DNA of 64,000 nt from Pseudomonas nunensis (GTDB taxonomy: Bacteria > Pseudomonadota > Gammaproteobacteria > Pseudomonadales > Pseudomonadaceae), in assembly GCF_024296925.1 (NCBI RefSeq), contig NZ_CP101125.1, positions 4,528,501 to 4,592,500 on the forward strand, read 5' to 3'. The notes beneath the pieces are model-generated. The model was not told the DNA's origin and searched no databases. It worked only from the letters and a program-made list of their open reading frames with translations. Each line of letters opens with the position of its first letter. Positions within the stretch are counted from its first letter, which is position 1. Positions 47,402 through 56,759 of the stretch are shown here, piece after piece. Both the position numbers and the translations under genes were made by a program.

Positions 47402-48102
47402 GCCTGGGCCTCCAGTGGCGTGTCGTCGCCGCCCAGGTTGATGAACTCGGCGTGACTGACGGCTTCGAAGCGCACAGTATCGCCGGGCTGCATGAGGCTG
47501 TAGCCGTCGCGTTCGCGGTCGAACAGTTTGGCCGGGGTGCGGCCGATCAGGTTCCAGCCGCCGGGGGACACCACCGGGTAAGCGGCGGTTTGCCGCTCGG
47601 CAATGCCCACACTCCCCGCTGCCACTTTCTTGCGCGGCGTGTTCAGTCGTGGCGCGGCGAGAATTTCTTCTACCAGGCCCATGAAGGCAAATCCCGGCGC
47701 GAAGCCCAATGCGAACACCTGATACTCGCGCTCGCTGTGACGACGGATCACCTCGTCCAGCGCCAACCCACTGCGTTGCGACAACAGGCTCAATTCCGGA
47801 CCGACGCTCAAGTCATACCAGACCGGCAGCACATGGCATTTGCCCGTGGTGCTGGCGTTGGGCGACAGATCGATCAACGCCTCGGCAATCAATTCGCGAG
47901 CCTGGGCCGGACTCAGCGCCGTCAGGTCGTAATGCACCATCAACGTGGTGTAAGACGGCACTAGATCGATCAAATGCCCGGCAAACGCGGCACGCAGACT
48001 TTCGCTGGCGGCGAGCATCCACGGCATGTTGGCTTCGGCGATTTCATCGAACAGACGCACCATCAGGCAGTCCAGCGCCACCACTTCTACCCGTGGTTTC
48101 AT
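47398..48102 (-). CDS. pxpB: 5-Oxoprolinase subunit B (PxpB/KipI family)
   Basis: This 234-residue protein has the family motifs [31 protein letters not shown] and [13 protein letters not shown], the latter two forming the cyclophilin-like active site. It forms a complex with PxpC that makes the phosphorylated intermediate of 5-oxoproline. The ATG at 48102 overlaps the pxpA stop (ATGA), and its own stop overlaps pxpC in the same manner. Confidence 0.94.
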   Translation of the reverse strand: MKPRVEVVALDCLMVRLFDEIAEANMPWMLAASESLRAAFAGHLIDLVPSYTTLMVHYDLTALSPAQARELIAEALIDLSPNASTTGKCHVLPVWYDLSVGPELSLLSQRSGLALDEVIRRHSEREYQVFALGFAPGFAFMGLVEEILAAPRLNTPRKKVAAGSVGIAERQTAAYPVVSPGGWNLIGRTPAKLFDRERDGYSLMQPGDTVRFEAVSHAEFINLGGDDTPLEAQA

Positions 48103-48851
48103 GATTCGCTCTGCTGATTCAAGGCCTGGCGAATACGCTGCACGGCGGCCACCGAACTGGCGTTGTCGCCATGCACGCACAGGGTGTTGGCCTGCAAATG
48201 CAAGGCGCTGCCGTCATTGGCCGTGAGGTGATCGCTACGGGCAATGATCAGTGCCTGCTCGATGATTTTTTCCGGATCGTGATGCACCGCGCCCGGCAAT
48301 TGCCGTGAAACCAGCATCCCGGCGCTGTCGTAAGCACGGTCGGCGAAGGCTTCGAACCACAAGTTCACGCCATACTCATCGCCCAACTGCTGCGCGGCGC
48401 TGTTGTCGCGGGTGGCCATCAACATCAGCGGCAACGTGCGGTCGTAGGCCGCCACGGCCTGGATCACCGCACGCAATTGCGCCGGGTTGGCCATCATGTC
48501 GTTGTACATCGCGCCGTGGGGTTTGACGTAGCTGACTTTGCCGCCCTGGGCCCGGCAGATGCCGTCGAGGGCGCCGATCTGGTAATGCAAGATGTCTTGC
48601 AGTTCCTGGGCGGTGTACGCCATGGAACGCCGGCCGAAGCCGACCAGATCCTGATAGGCCGGGTGCGCGCCGATCTGGACGCCGTGGCTCAGGGCCAGGC
48701 TGACGGTCTTGCGCATGATGCTCGGGTCGCCGGCATGGAAGCCGCAGGCGATGTTGGCGCAATCAATGAAGGGCATGACCTCGGCGTCCAGACCCATGGT
48801 CCAGTTGCCGAAGCTCTCGCCGATGTCGCAGTTCAATAGCAGGCGGCTCAC
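48099..48851 (-). CDS. pxpA: 5-Oxoprolinase subunit A (PxpA/LamB-YcsF family)
   Basis: This 250-residue protein begins [14 protein letters not shown] and has [12 protein letters not shown] with the conserved metal-type His, and [18 protein letters not shown] prefer GTG 48851 as start because CAGGAG lies eight bases before it. An ATG 21 bases further upstream has no ribosome site. The enzyme catalyses ring opening of 5-oxoproline, a damage product of glutamine and glutathione. It follows the MFS gene by 63 bases. Confidence 0.94.
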   Translation of the reverse strand: MSRLLLNCDIGESFGNWTMGLDAEVMPFIDCANIACGFHAGDPSIMRKTVSLALSHGVQIGAHPAYQDLVGFGRRSMAYTAQELQDILHYQIGALDGICRAQGGKVSYVKPHGAMYNDMMANPAQLRAVIQAVAAYDRTLPLMLMATRDNSAAQQLGDEYGVNLWFEAFADRAYDSAGMLVSRQLPGAVHHDPEKIIEQALIIARSDHLTANDGSALHLQANTLCVHGDNASSVAAVQRIRQALNQQSES

Positions 48852-48914
48852 GGTGAACACTCCTGTAGGCATATTCTTTTTTTACTGCCGGATAGATACG
48901 CAGCAGATTATCAG

Positions 48915-50201
48915 TTACTCGGCGTCCAGTTGCTTGCCACGGGTTTCCGGCAGGCTCAAGGCGGCGAGGATCACCACCCCGTAGGACACTGCCGCAAACG
49001 CCCCGATGCCGACACTCAGCGGTACTTTTTGGCTGAGCAAGCCGATTAACAGTGGAAACAATGCCGCTAGCGCCCGACCAATGTTGTAGCAAAAACCCTG
49101 GCCCGAACCGCGAATCCGCGTTGGGAACAACTCAGTCAGGAATGCGCCCATGCCGCTGAAAATCCCCGAGGCAAAGAAGCCCAGCGGGAAGCCCAGCCAC
49201 AGCATCACCGCGTTACTGACCGGCAATTGGGTGTAGAGCAAAACGATGGTGAACGAACCGACGGCGAACAGGATGAAGTTCTTCTTGCGGCCGAGGATGT
49301 CGGTCAAATAGGCGCTGATCACGTAGCCGATGTAGGAACCGACGATCACCATCGCCAGATAACCGCTGGTGTTGAGGACGCTCAAACCTCGCTCGTTCTT
49401 CAGGAAGGTCGGCAGCCACGAGGTAATCGCGTAGTAACCGCCGAGTGCGCCGGTGGTCAGCACCGAAGCGCGGATCGTGGTGAAGAGGATGCCGGGGGCG
49501 AAGATCTCGTAGAACTTCGCCGGGTTGCTCGGTTCTTGCTTGGCCTTGGCTTCGCGATAGATTTCCGGGTCCTTGACCAGGCGGCGGACGAAGATCACGA
49601 AAATCGCCGGGACGATGCCGAGGATAAACAGCGCGCGCCAGGCGTCTTCCGGCGGCAACACAGAAAACAACAGCGCATACAGAATCGCCGTCAGCCCCCA
49701 ACCCAGCGCCCAGCCTGATTGCACCATGCCCACCGCTTTACCACGGTCCTTGGCGCGAATCACTTCACCCATCAGCACCGCGCCGGCGGTCCATTCGCCG
49801 CCGAAACCGAAGCCCATCAAAGTGCGGCTGATCAGCAGCTGTTCGTAGTTTTGCGCGAAGCCGCAGAGGAAGGTGAAGAAGGCGAACCACAGCACGGTCA
49901 GTTGCAAGGTGCGCACGCGACCGATGCGGTCGGAGAGAATCCCCGCCACCCAGCCGCCGATGGCCGAGGCGATCAGGGTGCTGGTGTGAATCAGCCCCGC
50001 TTCACCGGTGGTAATGCCCCACATGGCAATCAGGGTTGGCACCACGAAGCTGAGCATCTGGGTGTCCATGCCGTCCAGGCCATAGCCGATCTTGCAGCTC
50101 CAGAAGGTGCGGCGTTCCTGTTTGTTGATGTTGCGATACCAGTCGAAAGGTCCCGGGCGAGTCGTAGCCTTGGGGATGTCGAGGGTGTCGGGCGCACTCA
50201 T
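48915..50201 (-). CDS. MFS transporter of the pxp operon, probable 5-oxoproline or related acid carrier
   Basis: This 428-residue protein has twelve helices. SCKIGYGLDGMDTQMLSFVV in helix 1 and GGWVAGILSDRIGRVRTLQ (motif A) place it with the sialate/aromatic acid proton symporters. It is the first gene before pxpABC in the same direction, so uptake of 5-oxoproline or a precursor is the natural proposal, but that is inference from context. It is divergent from the LysR gene at 50360. Confidence 0.86.
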   Translation of the reverse strand: MSAPDTLDIPKATTRPGPFDWYRNINKQERRTFWSCKIGYGLDGMDTQMLSFVVPTLIAMWGITTGEAGLIHTSTLIASAIGGWVAGILSDRIGRVRTLQLTVLWFAFFTFLCGFAQNYEQLLISRTLMGFGFGGEWTAGAVLMGEVIRAKDRGKAVGMVQSGWALGWGLTAILYALLFSVLPPEDAWRALFILGIVPAIFVIFVRRLVKDPEIYREAKAKQEPSNPAKFYEIFAPGILFTTIRASVLTTGALGGYYAITSWLPTFLKNERGLSVLNTSGYLAMVIVGSYIGYVISAYLTDILGRKKNFILFAVGSFTIVLLYTQLPVSNAVMLWLGFPLGFFASGIFSGMGAFLTELFPTRIRGSGQGFCYNIGRALAALFPLLIGLLSQKVPLSVGIGAFAAVSYGVVILAALSLPETRGKQLDAE

Positions 50202-50359
50202 GGCAAGTCTCCGTACATATTTTATTGGTATTGTTCTGAGCCCCGACGACGCCTATCGTGGGAACCGGATGGCCTGATTTTTGGGCGCCCGGGCCTGCGG
50301 CGTCCAACTAATAAAAACCCGCCCTAGACATAAGAATTCTTTATCCCCGAGCAGATCCT

Positions 50360-51274
50360 ATGAATTTGAAGTTCCTCGAGACCTTTGTCTGGGTCGCCCG
50401 ACTCAAGAGTTTTCGCCTGACTGCGGACAAGCTCTTCACCACCCAGGCGTCGATTTCCAGTCGCATCGCGGTGCTCGAAAGCGAGCTCGGGGTGAAGCTG
50501 TTCCTGCGCGATTCACGCGGTGTGAGCCTGACGCCGGAAGGCCTGAAAGTGCTCGAATACGCCGAGCAGATGATGGACACCATGCAGGCGCTCAAGCAGT
50601 CGATCGAGACCCGATCAAGCAAGGTCGGGCGGGTGCGCATCGGCGTGATGGACACGGTGATTCATACTTGGCTGAGCCCGTTGGTGGCGCAGATGATGGA
50701 TCACTATCCGCTGGTGGAAATCGAGCTGGTGGCGGATACGTCGCTTAACCTCTGCGATCAGCTGCAAAAAGGCTTTCTCGACCTGATCCTGCAAACCGAC
50801 TTGCTGCGCCAGGAATCCGTGCGCAGCCTAGAACTGGCCAGCCACCCGATGGGCTGGATCGTCGCCAGCAATTCCATCTACAACCGCGAGTATTCCGGGG
50901 TGGCCGACCTGGCCCGCGAGCGGATCATCACCTACTCGAAAAACTCCCATCCGCATCAGGACGTCCTGGCGCTGATGCAGGCCAACGGCGTGATGACGCC
51001 ACGGCTGAACTGCGTTAACTCGGTGTCGGCGATTACCCGGTTGCTGCGGGACGGCTTTGGCATTGGCGCGTTACCGCCGGTTTTGGTGGCTGAAGAGTTG
51101 GCGCGGGGGGAATTGACCTTGCTGGCGATCGACCAACGGCCACCGAATTTGCAGGTGGTGGTGTCGTGGCGGGTCGGCGTGGAATGGGTCGAGGAGATTG
51201 TGACGCTGTGCCAGCAGGTGTTGGAGGGGTATGCGCGGAAGGTGGGTGAAAGCTACATCGTTTTGGCCGGCTGA
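50360..51274 (+). CDS. LysR-family regulator, divergent from the pxp operon
   Basis: This 304-residue protein has a helix-turn-helix in the first 60 residues (FVWVARLKSFRLTADKLFTT then ASISSRIAVLESELG) and a LysR sensor domain. The 158-base divergent region contains the palindrome AAGAATTCTT (50332-50341), 18 bases before the start, which could be its autoregulatory site. It most likely controls the MFS-pxpABC operon. Its last codons lie in a 25-bp tandem duplication. Confidence 0.9.
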   Translation: MNLKFLETFVWVARLKSFRLTADKLFTTQASISSRIAVLESELGVKLFLRDSRGVSLTPEGLKVLEYAEQMMDTMQALKQSIETRSSKVGRVRIGVMDTVIHTWLSPLVAQMMDHYPLVEIELVADTSLNLCDQLQKGFLDLILQTDLLRQESVRSLELASHPMGWIVASNSIYNREYSGVADLARERIITYSKNSHPHQDVLALMQANGVMTPRLNCVNSVSAITRLLRDGFGIGALPPVLVAEELARGELTLLAIDQRPPNLQVVVSWRVGVEWVEEIVTLCQQVLEGYARKVGESYIVLAG

Positions 51275-51306
51275 CCCTTTGATCGTTTTGGCCGGCTAAC
51301 CCCTTG
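51257..51306. repeat. 25-bp tandem duplication spanning the LysR stop codon
   Basis: Two adjacent copies beginning ATCGTTTTGGCCGGCT differ at two positions. The first contains the TGA stop of the LysR gene; the second has TAA at the same place. Confidence 0.85.
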
Positions 51307-51450
51307 TAGCAGCTGCCGAGCCTGCGAGGCTGCGTTCGGCTGCGAAGCAGCCGCAAAATCAAGCGACTCAGTTTTTCAGGTAAACCCGGTTGGCAGAATT
51401 GACGACTGCTCCGCAGCCGAACGCAGCCTCGCAGGCTCGGCAGCTGCTAC
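51305..51450. repeat. Long inverted repeat (TGTAGCAGCTGCCGAGCCTG type)
   Basis: The arms GTAGCAGCTGCCGAGCCTGC and GCTGCGTTCGGCTGCGAAGC with their complements form a 60-bp class stem. The family is that of 7286-7406. Confidence 0.9.
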
Positions 51451-51468
51451 TTAGGTCTGTGGTTTGGC

Positions 51469-52011
51469 TTACAACCCCCGCACATCCCGATCTTCGATCG
51501 GCCGGCTCTGGCGCAGGCGTTTGCCGCCCAGCACCACCCAGTCGATCAGCCGGAACAGGCATTCAATGCCGAACGACAGCAGCAACGCGCCGCTCATGCC
51601 CCAGATCATCGCTTCCGGGGTCAGCAAAATCTGATAGCTGTAGCCATTCCAGGTTTCCTTGCGGATGTCCGGATCAGCGGCCAGCGCCACTTGCAGGAAG
51701 CGGATGTACCACGGGCCTTGCATCGCCTGAAACTGTTTATCGAGGGCGATCTGGCGGGTCAGCAGGTTGCTCAGGCTGTCGGCATCGCTGCGAAAGATCG
51801 GGTCTTCACTCGCTCGGTAATGCGCGACCAAGGCCTGCATATCACCCTTGAAGAATTGATTGGCGGTGCCCTGAAACCCGCTCAAACCGGTCTGCGCCTC
51901 AATCAGGTGCGCTTCGACCCGCTTGGCGTAATCGCTGATGAACCCCGGCACCTGGACACCGATCAACAGGCCCGCCGCAAACAACACCAGCCGTAGATAA
52001 CTGAGCAACAT
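51469..52011 (-). CDS. DUF2937 family membrane protein
   Basis: This 180-residue protein has a helix at the N-terminus (LLSYLRLVLFAAGLLIGVQV) and another near residues 132-155, with a soluble helical middle containing AHYRASEDPIF. The family has no known function. It lies 12 bases after the glutamine amidotransferase gene and is the last of three genes on this strand. Confidence 0.78.
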   Translation of the reverse strand: MLLSYLRLVLFAAGLLIGVQVPGFISDYAKRVEAHLIEAQTGLSGFQGTANQFFKGDMQALVAHYRASEDPIFRSDADSLSNLLTRQIALDKQFQAMQGPWYIRFLQVALAADPDIRKETWNGYSYQILLTPEAMIWGMSGALLLSFGIECLFRLIDWVVLGGKRLRQSRPIEDRDVRGL

Positions 52012-52023
52012 GGGGGTAAGTCC

Positions 52024-52800
52024 TTATTCGGTCTTGCCCTGGCTGACGCATTCACCGCGTCGCCAGAGGCTCCATTGGCCCGGTTCGTAGCGGGTCCAGG
52101 TTTCGTTTTCGGTCAAAGGCTCGGTGGCGATCACCGTGACCACGTCGTTGGGCGTGGTTTCGGCCTGGAAGTCGACGATCACATCGACGTCCTTCAAGCG
52201 CGCCGGGCCGAACGGTGCGCGACGGGTGATCTGCGCCAGTTTGGTCGAGCAATAGCAGAACAGCCAGTCGCCGTCGCTGAGCAGGCAATTGAACACGCCT
52301 TTGCTGCGGTATTCGGCGCAGGCGGCCACCAGGTCCGGCAGCAGTTCTTCGATTTCCACCGGTTCCGGGAACGCCGCGCGCACGCGGTTGAGCAAGTCGC
52401 AGAACGCCGCTTCGCTGTCGGTATCGCCGACCGGGCGGTAAAAACTCTTGATCGGTTCGAAGTCCGCGAGTTGACCGTTGTGGGCGAAACACCAGTTGCG
52501 CCCCCACAATTCGCGCACGAACGGGTGGGTGTTGGACAGGCAGACCTTGCCGACGTTGGCCTGGCGGATATGCCCGATCACCACTTCGCTCTTGATCGGG
52601 TAACGCTGCACCAGATTCGCGACTTCGGACTCGCAGCTCGCCGCCGGGTCCTGGAACAGGCGCAGGCCACGGCCTTCATAGAAGGCGATGCCCCAACCGT
52701 CACGGTGCGGCCCGGTACGCCCGCCGCGCTGCATCAGCCCGGTGAAGCTGAACACGATATCGGTCGGGACATTGGCGCTCATGCCCAATAACTCACACAT
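52024..52800 (-). CDS. yafJ: Class II glutamine amidotransferase (YafJ-like)
   Basis: This 258-residue protein starts at ATG 52800 so that Cys2 becomes the N-terminal nucleophile ([14 protein letters not shown]). Further Ntn-hydrolase marks are [20 protein letters not shown] and CFAHNGQL. It cleaves glutamine to feed ammonia to an unknown acceptor; the family member YafJ has no settled role. No synthetase domain is attached. It lies in an operon with a small membrane protein gene before it and a DUF2937 gene behind. Confidence 0.9.
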   Translation of the reverse strand: MCELLGMSANVPTDIVFSFTGLMQRGGRTGPHRDGWGIAFYEGRGLRLFQDPAASCESEVANLVQRYPIKSEVVIGHIRQANVGKVCLSNTHPFVRELWGRNWCFAHNGQLADFEPIKSFYRPVGDTDSEAAFCDLLNRVRAAFPEPVEIEELLPDLVAACAEYRSKGVFNCLLSDGDWLFCYCSTKLAQITRRAPFGPARLKDVDVIVDFQAETTPNDVVTVIATEPLTENETWTRYEPGQWSLWRRGECVSQGKTE

Positions 52801-52832
52801 GCTCGGACTCTCGCTGAAAGGCAGGGGCAAAG

Positions 52833-53330
52833 TTACAAACGCGGTTCGATTCGCGAACGCTGGGGGTTGTTCGGGATCGGTGGACGGCCATAGCGATCAT
52901 CGCCGGCCACGCCGAACGGTTGCTCGTCTTCATAGTCGTCAGGCTTGATCGCGGCCTTGGCGGCGGCAGCCTGTTCCTTGCGGGCGTTGGCGGCGCGCTC
53001 GATGGGAAAGCGGATCAGCACGAAAACCAGGTACAGGCCGAAGGCGATCATGCCGTACATGAACAGGTCGGAAATCGCCCGCCAGGCGTTGTTGCCCACT
53101 TTGAACGCCAGGTCCAGCGCGGTAATAGCGATGGCCGGGGCGACTTTTTCCTTCACCGGGTCGATGATGGTCGGGCTGAACAGCAACACCGCCATCAGCA
53201 AACGCAGCGGCTCACGCAGGTAGCGCCACATCCAGCGGGTCAGGCGCATCCACACCAACAGGCAGCCTAAAGCGGCAAAGGCGTAGAGGCCCCAAGCGAT
53301 CAGATAGTCGTTCTCGGTCATGGTGTCCAT
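52833..53330 (-). CDS. Small membrane protein of unknown function
   Basis: This 165-residue protein has three hydrophobic helices (about 9-27, 40-55 and 88-108) and a hydrophilic C-terminal tail rich in Ala, Lys, Asp and Pro (about 115-165). I use ATG 53330; ATG 53321 is as good since neither has a strong ribosome site. It is the first gene of a three-gene group with the amidotransferase and the DUF2937 protein. I cannot name the family. Confidence 0.65.
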   Translation of the reverse strand: MDTMTENDYLIAWGLYAFAALGCLLVWMRLTRWMWRYLREPLRLLMAVLLFSPTIIDPVKEKVAPAIAITALDLAFKVGNNAWRAISDLFMYGMIAFGLYLVFVLIRFPIERAANARKEQAAAAKAAIKPDDYEDEQPFGVAGDDRYGRPPIPNNPQRSRIEPRL

Positions 53331-53414
53331 GGCAAGGCAGGCAAAGAGGCGCTTATAGTAACGACTTTTCGCCTGTCCGGCTTGTCCCAATACCAGTCGG
53401 CTACGCGCAGCCCC

Positions 53415-53590
53415 TGTGGGAGCGGGCTTGTGTGGCGAGGGGGCTTGCCCCCGTTGGGTTGCGAAGCGGCCCTAAAACCGGACACCGCAGTCTTTTGTCA
53501 GAACCGCGGTGTCTGGTTTACGACTGCTTCGCAGCCGAACGGGGTGATGCGGCATTCCGACGAGCCCCCTCGCCACAGCCCGCTCCCACA
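53415..53590. repeat. Nested repeat: TGTGGCGAGGGGGCTTGCCC element inside a TGTGGGAGCGGG REP
   Basis: The outer arms TGTGGGAGCGGGC and GCCCGCTCCCACA flank a full TGTGGCGAG...CTCGCCACA element (from 53431). That inner element also carries GGGGTGATGCGGCATTCCGA, shared with 57884-58056. It fills the gap before the oligopeptidase B gene. Confidence 0.88.
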
Positions 53591-53653
53591 AGGATCTGCA
53601 GCGGCATCAAGACCCGCGAAACCCTTTTTCCGACCATCGTCCGAGAGCCATTC

Positions 53654-55723
53654 ATGCCCTTATCCGCCAACGTCACCAGCGCCCCGATTGCCCGCAAGGC
53701 CGATGGGGTTGACCCGTATGCCTGGCTCCAGGAGCGCGACACCGACGCGGTGCTCGACTACCTGAAGGCTGAAAACAGCTACCAAGAGGCGCAAACCGCC
53801 GATCAGGCCGGGTTGCGCGAAACCCTGTTCGAAGAGATCAAGGGCCGGATCCTCGAAACCGACCTGTCCCTCCCCTCCCCATGGGGCCCATACCTGTATT
53901 ACACGCGCACCACGGCGGGCGACGAATACGCCCGCCACTACCGCTGCCCGCGCCCGACGGATGACAGCCTGGTCATCGACGAAAGCCAGGAACAACTGCT
54001 GCTGGACCCGAACGAGCTGGCCAATGGCGGCTTTTTCTCCCTCGGTGCGTTCAGCATCAGCCCGGACCACCAGCGCCTGGCCTACAGCCTCGACACCACG
54101 GGCGACGAGATTTACACGCTGTTCGTGAAGGAATTGTCTAACGGTCGTGTCAGCGAACTGGAGTTCCAGGACTGCGACGGCAGCATGACCTGGGCCAACG
54201 ACAGCGTGACGCTGTTCTTCGGCGAATTGGACGACACTCATCGCCCACACAAGCTGATGCGCTATCGCCTTGACGGCACGGCGGCCGAAGAAGTGTTCCA
54301 TGAGCCGGACGGCCGCTTCTTCCTGCATTGCTACCGTTCCAGTTCCGAACAGCAATTGCTGCTGTCCCTGGGCAGCAAGACCACCAGTGAAGTCTGGGTG
54401 CTCGATGCCTTCCAGCCGCATCTGGCCTTTACCTGCCTGGCGCCACGGGTCGAGGATCACGAATACGACGTCGATCACGGCGCCCTCAATGGCGAATGGA
54501 CCTGGTTCATCCGCACCAACCGCGACGGCATCAACTTCGCCTTGTACACCGCCCTCGATACCGGCGTGGCGCCGACCGAGGCCGACTGGCAGAACCTGAT
54601 CCCGCACAGCGACACGGTGATGATCGAGGGCCTGAGCCTGAACGTCGAAGCCGTGACCCTGAGCCTGCGCGAAGGTGGCTTGCCGATCATCGAGGTTCGC
54701 CCTCAAGGCCTGGCGCCTTATCGCGTGCAATTGCCGGACGCGGCCTACAGCCTGCATGTGCAAAACAGTCTTGAATTTGTCAGCGACAGGATTCGCCTGC
54801 GCTACGAGGCGTTGAACCGTCCGGCGCAGGTTCGTCAGCTGGAGCTGGCCACCGGCGAGCAGAAAGTCCTCAAGGAAACCCCGGTGCTCGGCCCGTTCGA
54901 CGCCGATGCCTACGTCAGCCAACGTCTGTGGGCCACGGCACCGGACGGTACGCAAGTGCCGATCAGCCTTGTGGTTAAGCGCGAAGCAATGCTCGAAAAC
55001 GGAAAGCCAAGGCCGACGCCACTGTATCTGTATGGCTACGGCGCTTATGGCGAAAGCCTCGACCCGTGGTTCTCTCACGCGCGCCTGAGTTTGCTGGATC
55101 GCGGCGTGGCGTTTGCCATCGCCCACGTGCGCGGCGGCGGTGAACTGGGGGAAGCCTGGTACCGCGCCGGCAAGCAGGAACACAAGCACAACACCTTTAG
55201 CGACTTCATCGCCTGCGCCGAGCATTTGATCGCCAACGATTTCACCACCCCGCAGCAATTGGCGATCAGCGGCGGCAGCGCCGGGGGTTTGCTGATCGGC
55301 GCGGTGCTCAATCAGCGTCCGGAGCTGTTCGCGGCGGCGATTGCCGAGGTGCCGTTCGTCGACGTACTCAACACCATGCTCGACCCGGATCTGCCGCTGA
55401 CCGTCACCGAATACGACGAATGGGGCAATCCTGAAGAGCCGGACGTCTATGATCGGATCAAGGCCTACGCCCCGTACGAAAACGTGACTGCCCAGGCGTA
55501 TCCGGCGACTCTGGTGATCGCCGGCTACAACGACAGTCGCGTGCAGTACTGGGAAGCGGCCAAGTGGGTGGCGAAATTGCGCGCGACCAAAACCGACGAC
55601 AACCTCCTGCTGCTCAAGACCGAACTGGGCGCCGGGCATGGCGGGATGAGCGGGCGTTACCAGGGATTACGTGACGTAGCCCTCGAATACGCATTTGTTT
55701 TCCAGGTTTTGCGCATTGCGTGA
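53654..55723 (+). CDS. ptrB: Oligopeptidase B-type serine peptidase (S9A family)
   Basis: This 689-residue protein has an N-terminal seven-bladed propeller and a C-terminal alpha/beta-hydrolase domain. The triad is Ser542 (GGSAGG), Asp627 (YNDSRV) and His662 (GAGHGG). The acidic patch near TEYDEWGNPEEP is that of oligopeptidase B, which cuts small peptides after Arg and Lys in the cytoplasm. There is no signal peptide. I start at ATG 53654; the frame is open upstream only through the repeat. Family length is 680-700. Confidence 0.93.
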   Translation: MPLSANVTSAPIARKADGVDPYAWLQERDTDAVLDYLKAENSYQEAQTADQAGLRETLFEEIKGRILETDLSLPSPWGPYLYYTRTTAGDEYARHYRCPRPTDDSLVIDESQEQLLLDPNELANGGFFSLGAFSISPDHQRLAYSLDTTGDEIYTLFVKELSNGRVSELEFQDCDGSMTWANDSVTLFFGELDDTHRPHKLMRYRLDGTAAEEVFHEPDGRFFLHCYRSSSEQQLLLSLGSKTTSEVWVLDAFQPHLAFTCLAPRVEDHEYDVDHGALNGEWTWFIRTNRDGINFALYTALDTGVAPTEADWQNLIPHSDTVMIEGLSLNVEAVTLSLREGGLPIIEVRPQGLAPYRVQLPDAAYSLHVQNSLEFVSDRIRLRYEALNRPAQVRQLELATGEQKVLKETPVLGPFDADAYVSQRLWATAPDGTQVPISLVVKREAMLENGKPRPTPLYLYGYGAYGESLDPWFSHARLSLLDRGVAFAIAHVRGGGELGEAWYRAGKQEHKHNTFSDFIACAEHLIANDFTTPQQLAISGGSAGGLLIGAVLNQRPELFAAAIAEVPFVDVLNTMLDPDLPLTVTEYDEWGNPEEPDVYDRIKAYAPYENVTAQAYPATLVIAGYNDSRVQYWEAAKWVAKLRATKTDDNLLLLKTELGAGHGGMSGRYQGLRDVALEYAFVFQVLRIA

Positions 55724-55772
55724 GGAACTTGGCTTGGCGTACCGGTCTTAATCTCGTACGCCGACCTACCCT

Positions 55773-55864
55773 TGTAGGAGCGAGGCTTGCCCGCGAAGAG
55801 GCCATAAGATCCAACATCAATGTTGGCTGATACATTGCCTTCGCGGGCAAGCCTCGCTCCTACA
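55773..55864. repeat. REP pair (TGTAGGAGCGAGGCTTGCCC type)
   Basis: The same arms as 555-645; the centre ATCCAACATCAATGTTGG is itself palindromic. Confidence 0.92.
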
Positions 55865-55910
55865 GGAGGATGAGCATCAATCAGCAAAAAACAAAAAAGA
55901 CCGTGACGAC

Positions 55911-56384
55911 ATGTCAGAACCGACCTTACTGAACAACGAAATCCGCGACTGGCTGATGGACTGCGGCCTGTTCGATCAACTGCTGCCGGTCGACTTTGCC
56001 GCCGCTTCCGGTTATTTCAGCATCAGCACCATCGCCCAGGGCGAAGAGATTTTCCACGAGGGCGATGCCGGCAGCTTCATGTGCATCATCCACACCGGCC
56101 AGGTGTCGGTGCAGAAGACCAACAGCGACGGGCAAACGGTGGTCATGGCCACCCTGCGCAGCGGTCGGGCGTTCGGCGAGATGGCCGTTCTCGATGGCGA
56201 GCGACGTTCCGCCAGTTGCGTGGCGGCGAGCAATTGCCAGTTGCTCAACCTGGGCAAGGACTCGCTGGAAAAGATGCTCAACGACGCACCGAAGATCGCC
56301 GCCAAGATCATCCGCGCCCTCGCCGTCTCCCTGTCCAAACGCCTGCGCATGGCCGACGGGCAGCTACTGTCGCAACAGGTTTAA
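55911..56384 (+). CDS. Cyclic nucleotide-binding domain protein
   Basis: This 157-residue protein is essentially a single CNB (cAMP receptor-type) domain. The phosphate-binding cassette is SGRAFGEMAVLDGERRSASC, with FGEMA and Arg-Ser as the key residues. There is no DNA-binding helix-turn-helix, so it is not a complete Crp/Fnr regulator. It may bind cAMP or c-di-GMP and act on a partner protein. Its stop codon overlaps that of the opposite gene at 56381 by three bases. Confidence 0.88.
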   Translation: MSEPTLLNNEIRDWLMDCGLFDQLLPVDFAAASGYFSISTIAQGEEIFHEGDAGSFMCIIHTGQVSVQKTNSDGQTVVMATLRSGRAFGEMAVLDGERRSASCVAASNCQLLNLGKDSLEKMLNDAPKIAAKIIRALAVSLSKRLRMADGQLLSQQV

Positions 56385-56671
56385 CCCCCGGGCGATTTGT
56401 TTTTCGTGCTGTTCGGCTCAAGGCCCGGCAACGGCTGGTCCTTGGTCGGCGGGCTGGGCATTTCGATCGGCACAAGGGGCGGGCCGCCACTGCCAACCCC
56501 GGTCCGGGGCACGCTGGTCGGGGTGATCTGCGGGTACGGCGTGGGCGTCGCGGTGCCGGGTGAACCGGACATCGGCGCCGGGCTGGTAGGGATGGTTTGC
56601 TGCTCCTGGGCCTGCACTGCAGTTATCGAGAGCGCGGCCAAGGCAATGACCGTTAGAATGGTGCGCTTCAT
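56381..56671 (-). CDS. Small exported proline-rich protein of unknown function
   Basis: This 96-residue protein has a signal peptide (MKRTILTVIALAALSITAVQA) and a mature part of low complexity, rich in Pro, Thr, Ser and Gly, without cysteines. It is probably a disordered periplasmic or surface protein. The start is ATG 56671. It is convergent with the cyclic nucleotide-binding gene, their stop codons overlapping, and divergent from the methyltransferase-like gene. I do not recognise a family. Confidence 0.65.
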   Translation of the reverse strand: MKRTILTVIALAALSITAVQAQEQQTIPTSPAPMSGSPGTATPTPYPQITPTSVPRTGVGSGGPPLVPIEMPSPPTKDQPLPGLEPNSTKNKSPGG

Positions 56672-56759
56672 CAATGGCTCCGTTGGCCTTGTTGTCTGCT
56701 TGCAGGCTACTCCCAACCGCGTCCGTTTGCCTTATGCCAATTTTTTCCAAGAGCCCGCC

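Noticed and set aside
53660..55639. 659-codon minus-strand frame opposite oligopeptidase B
   Set aside because: Shadow; the plus strand carries the complete serine peptidase triad.
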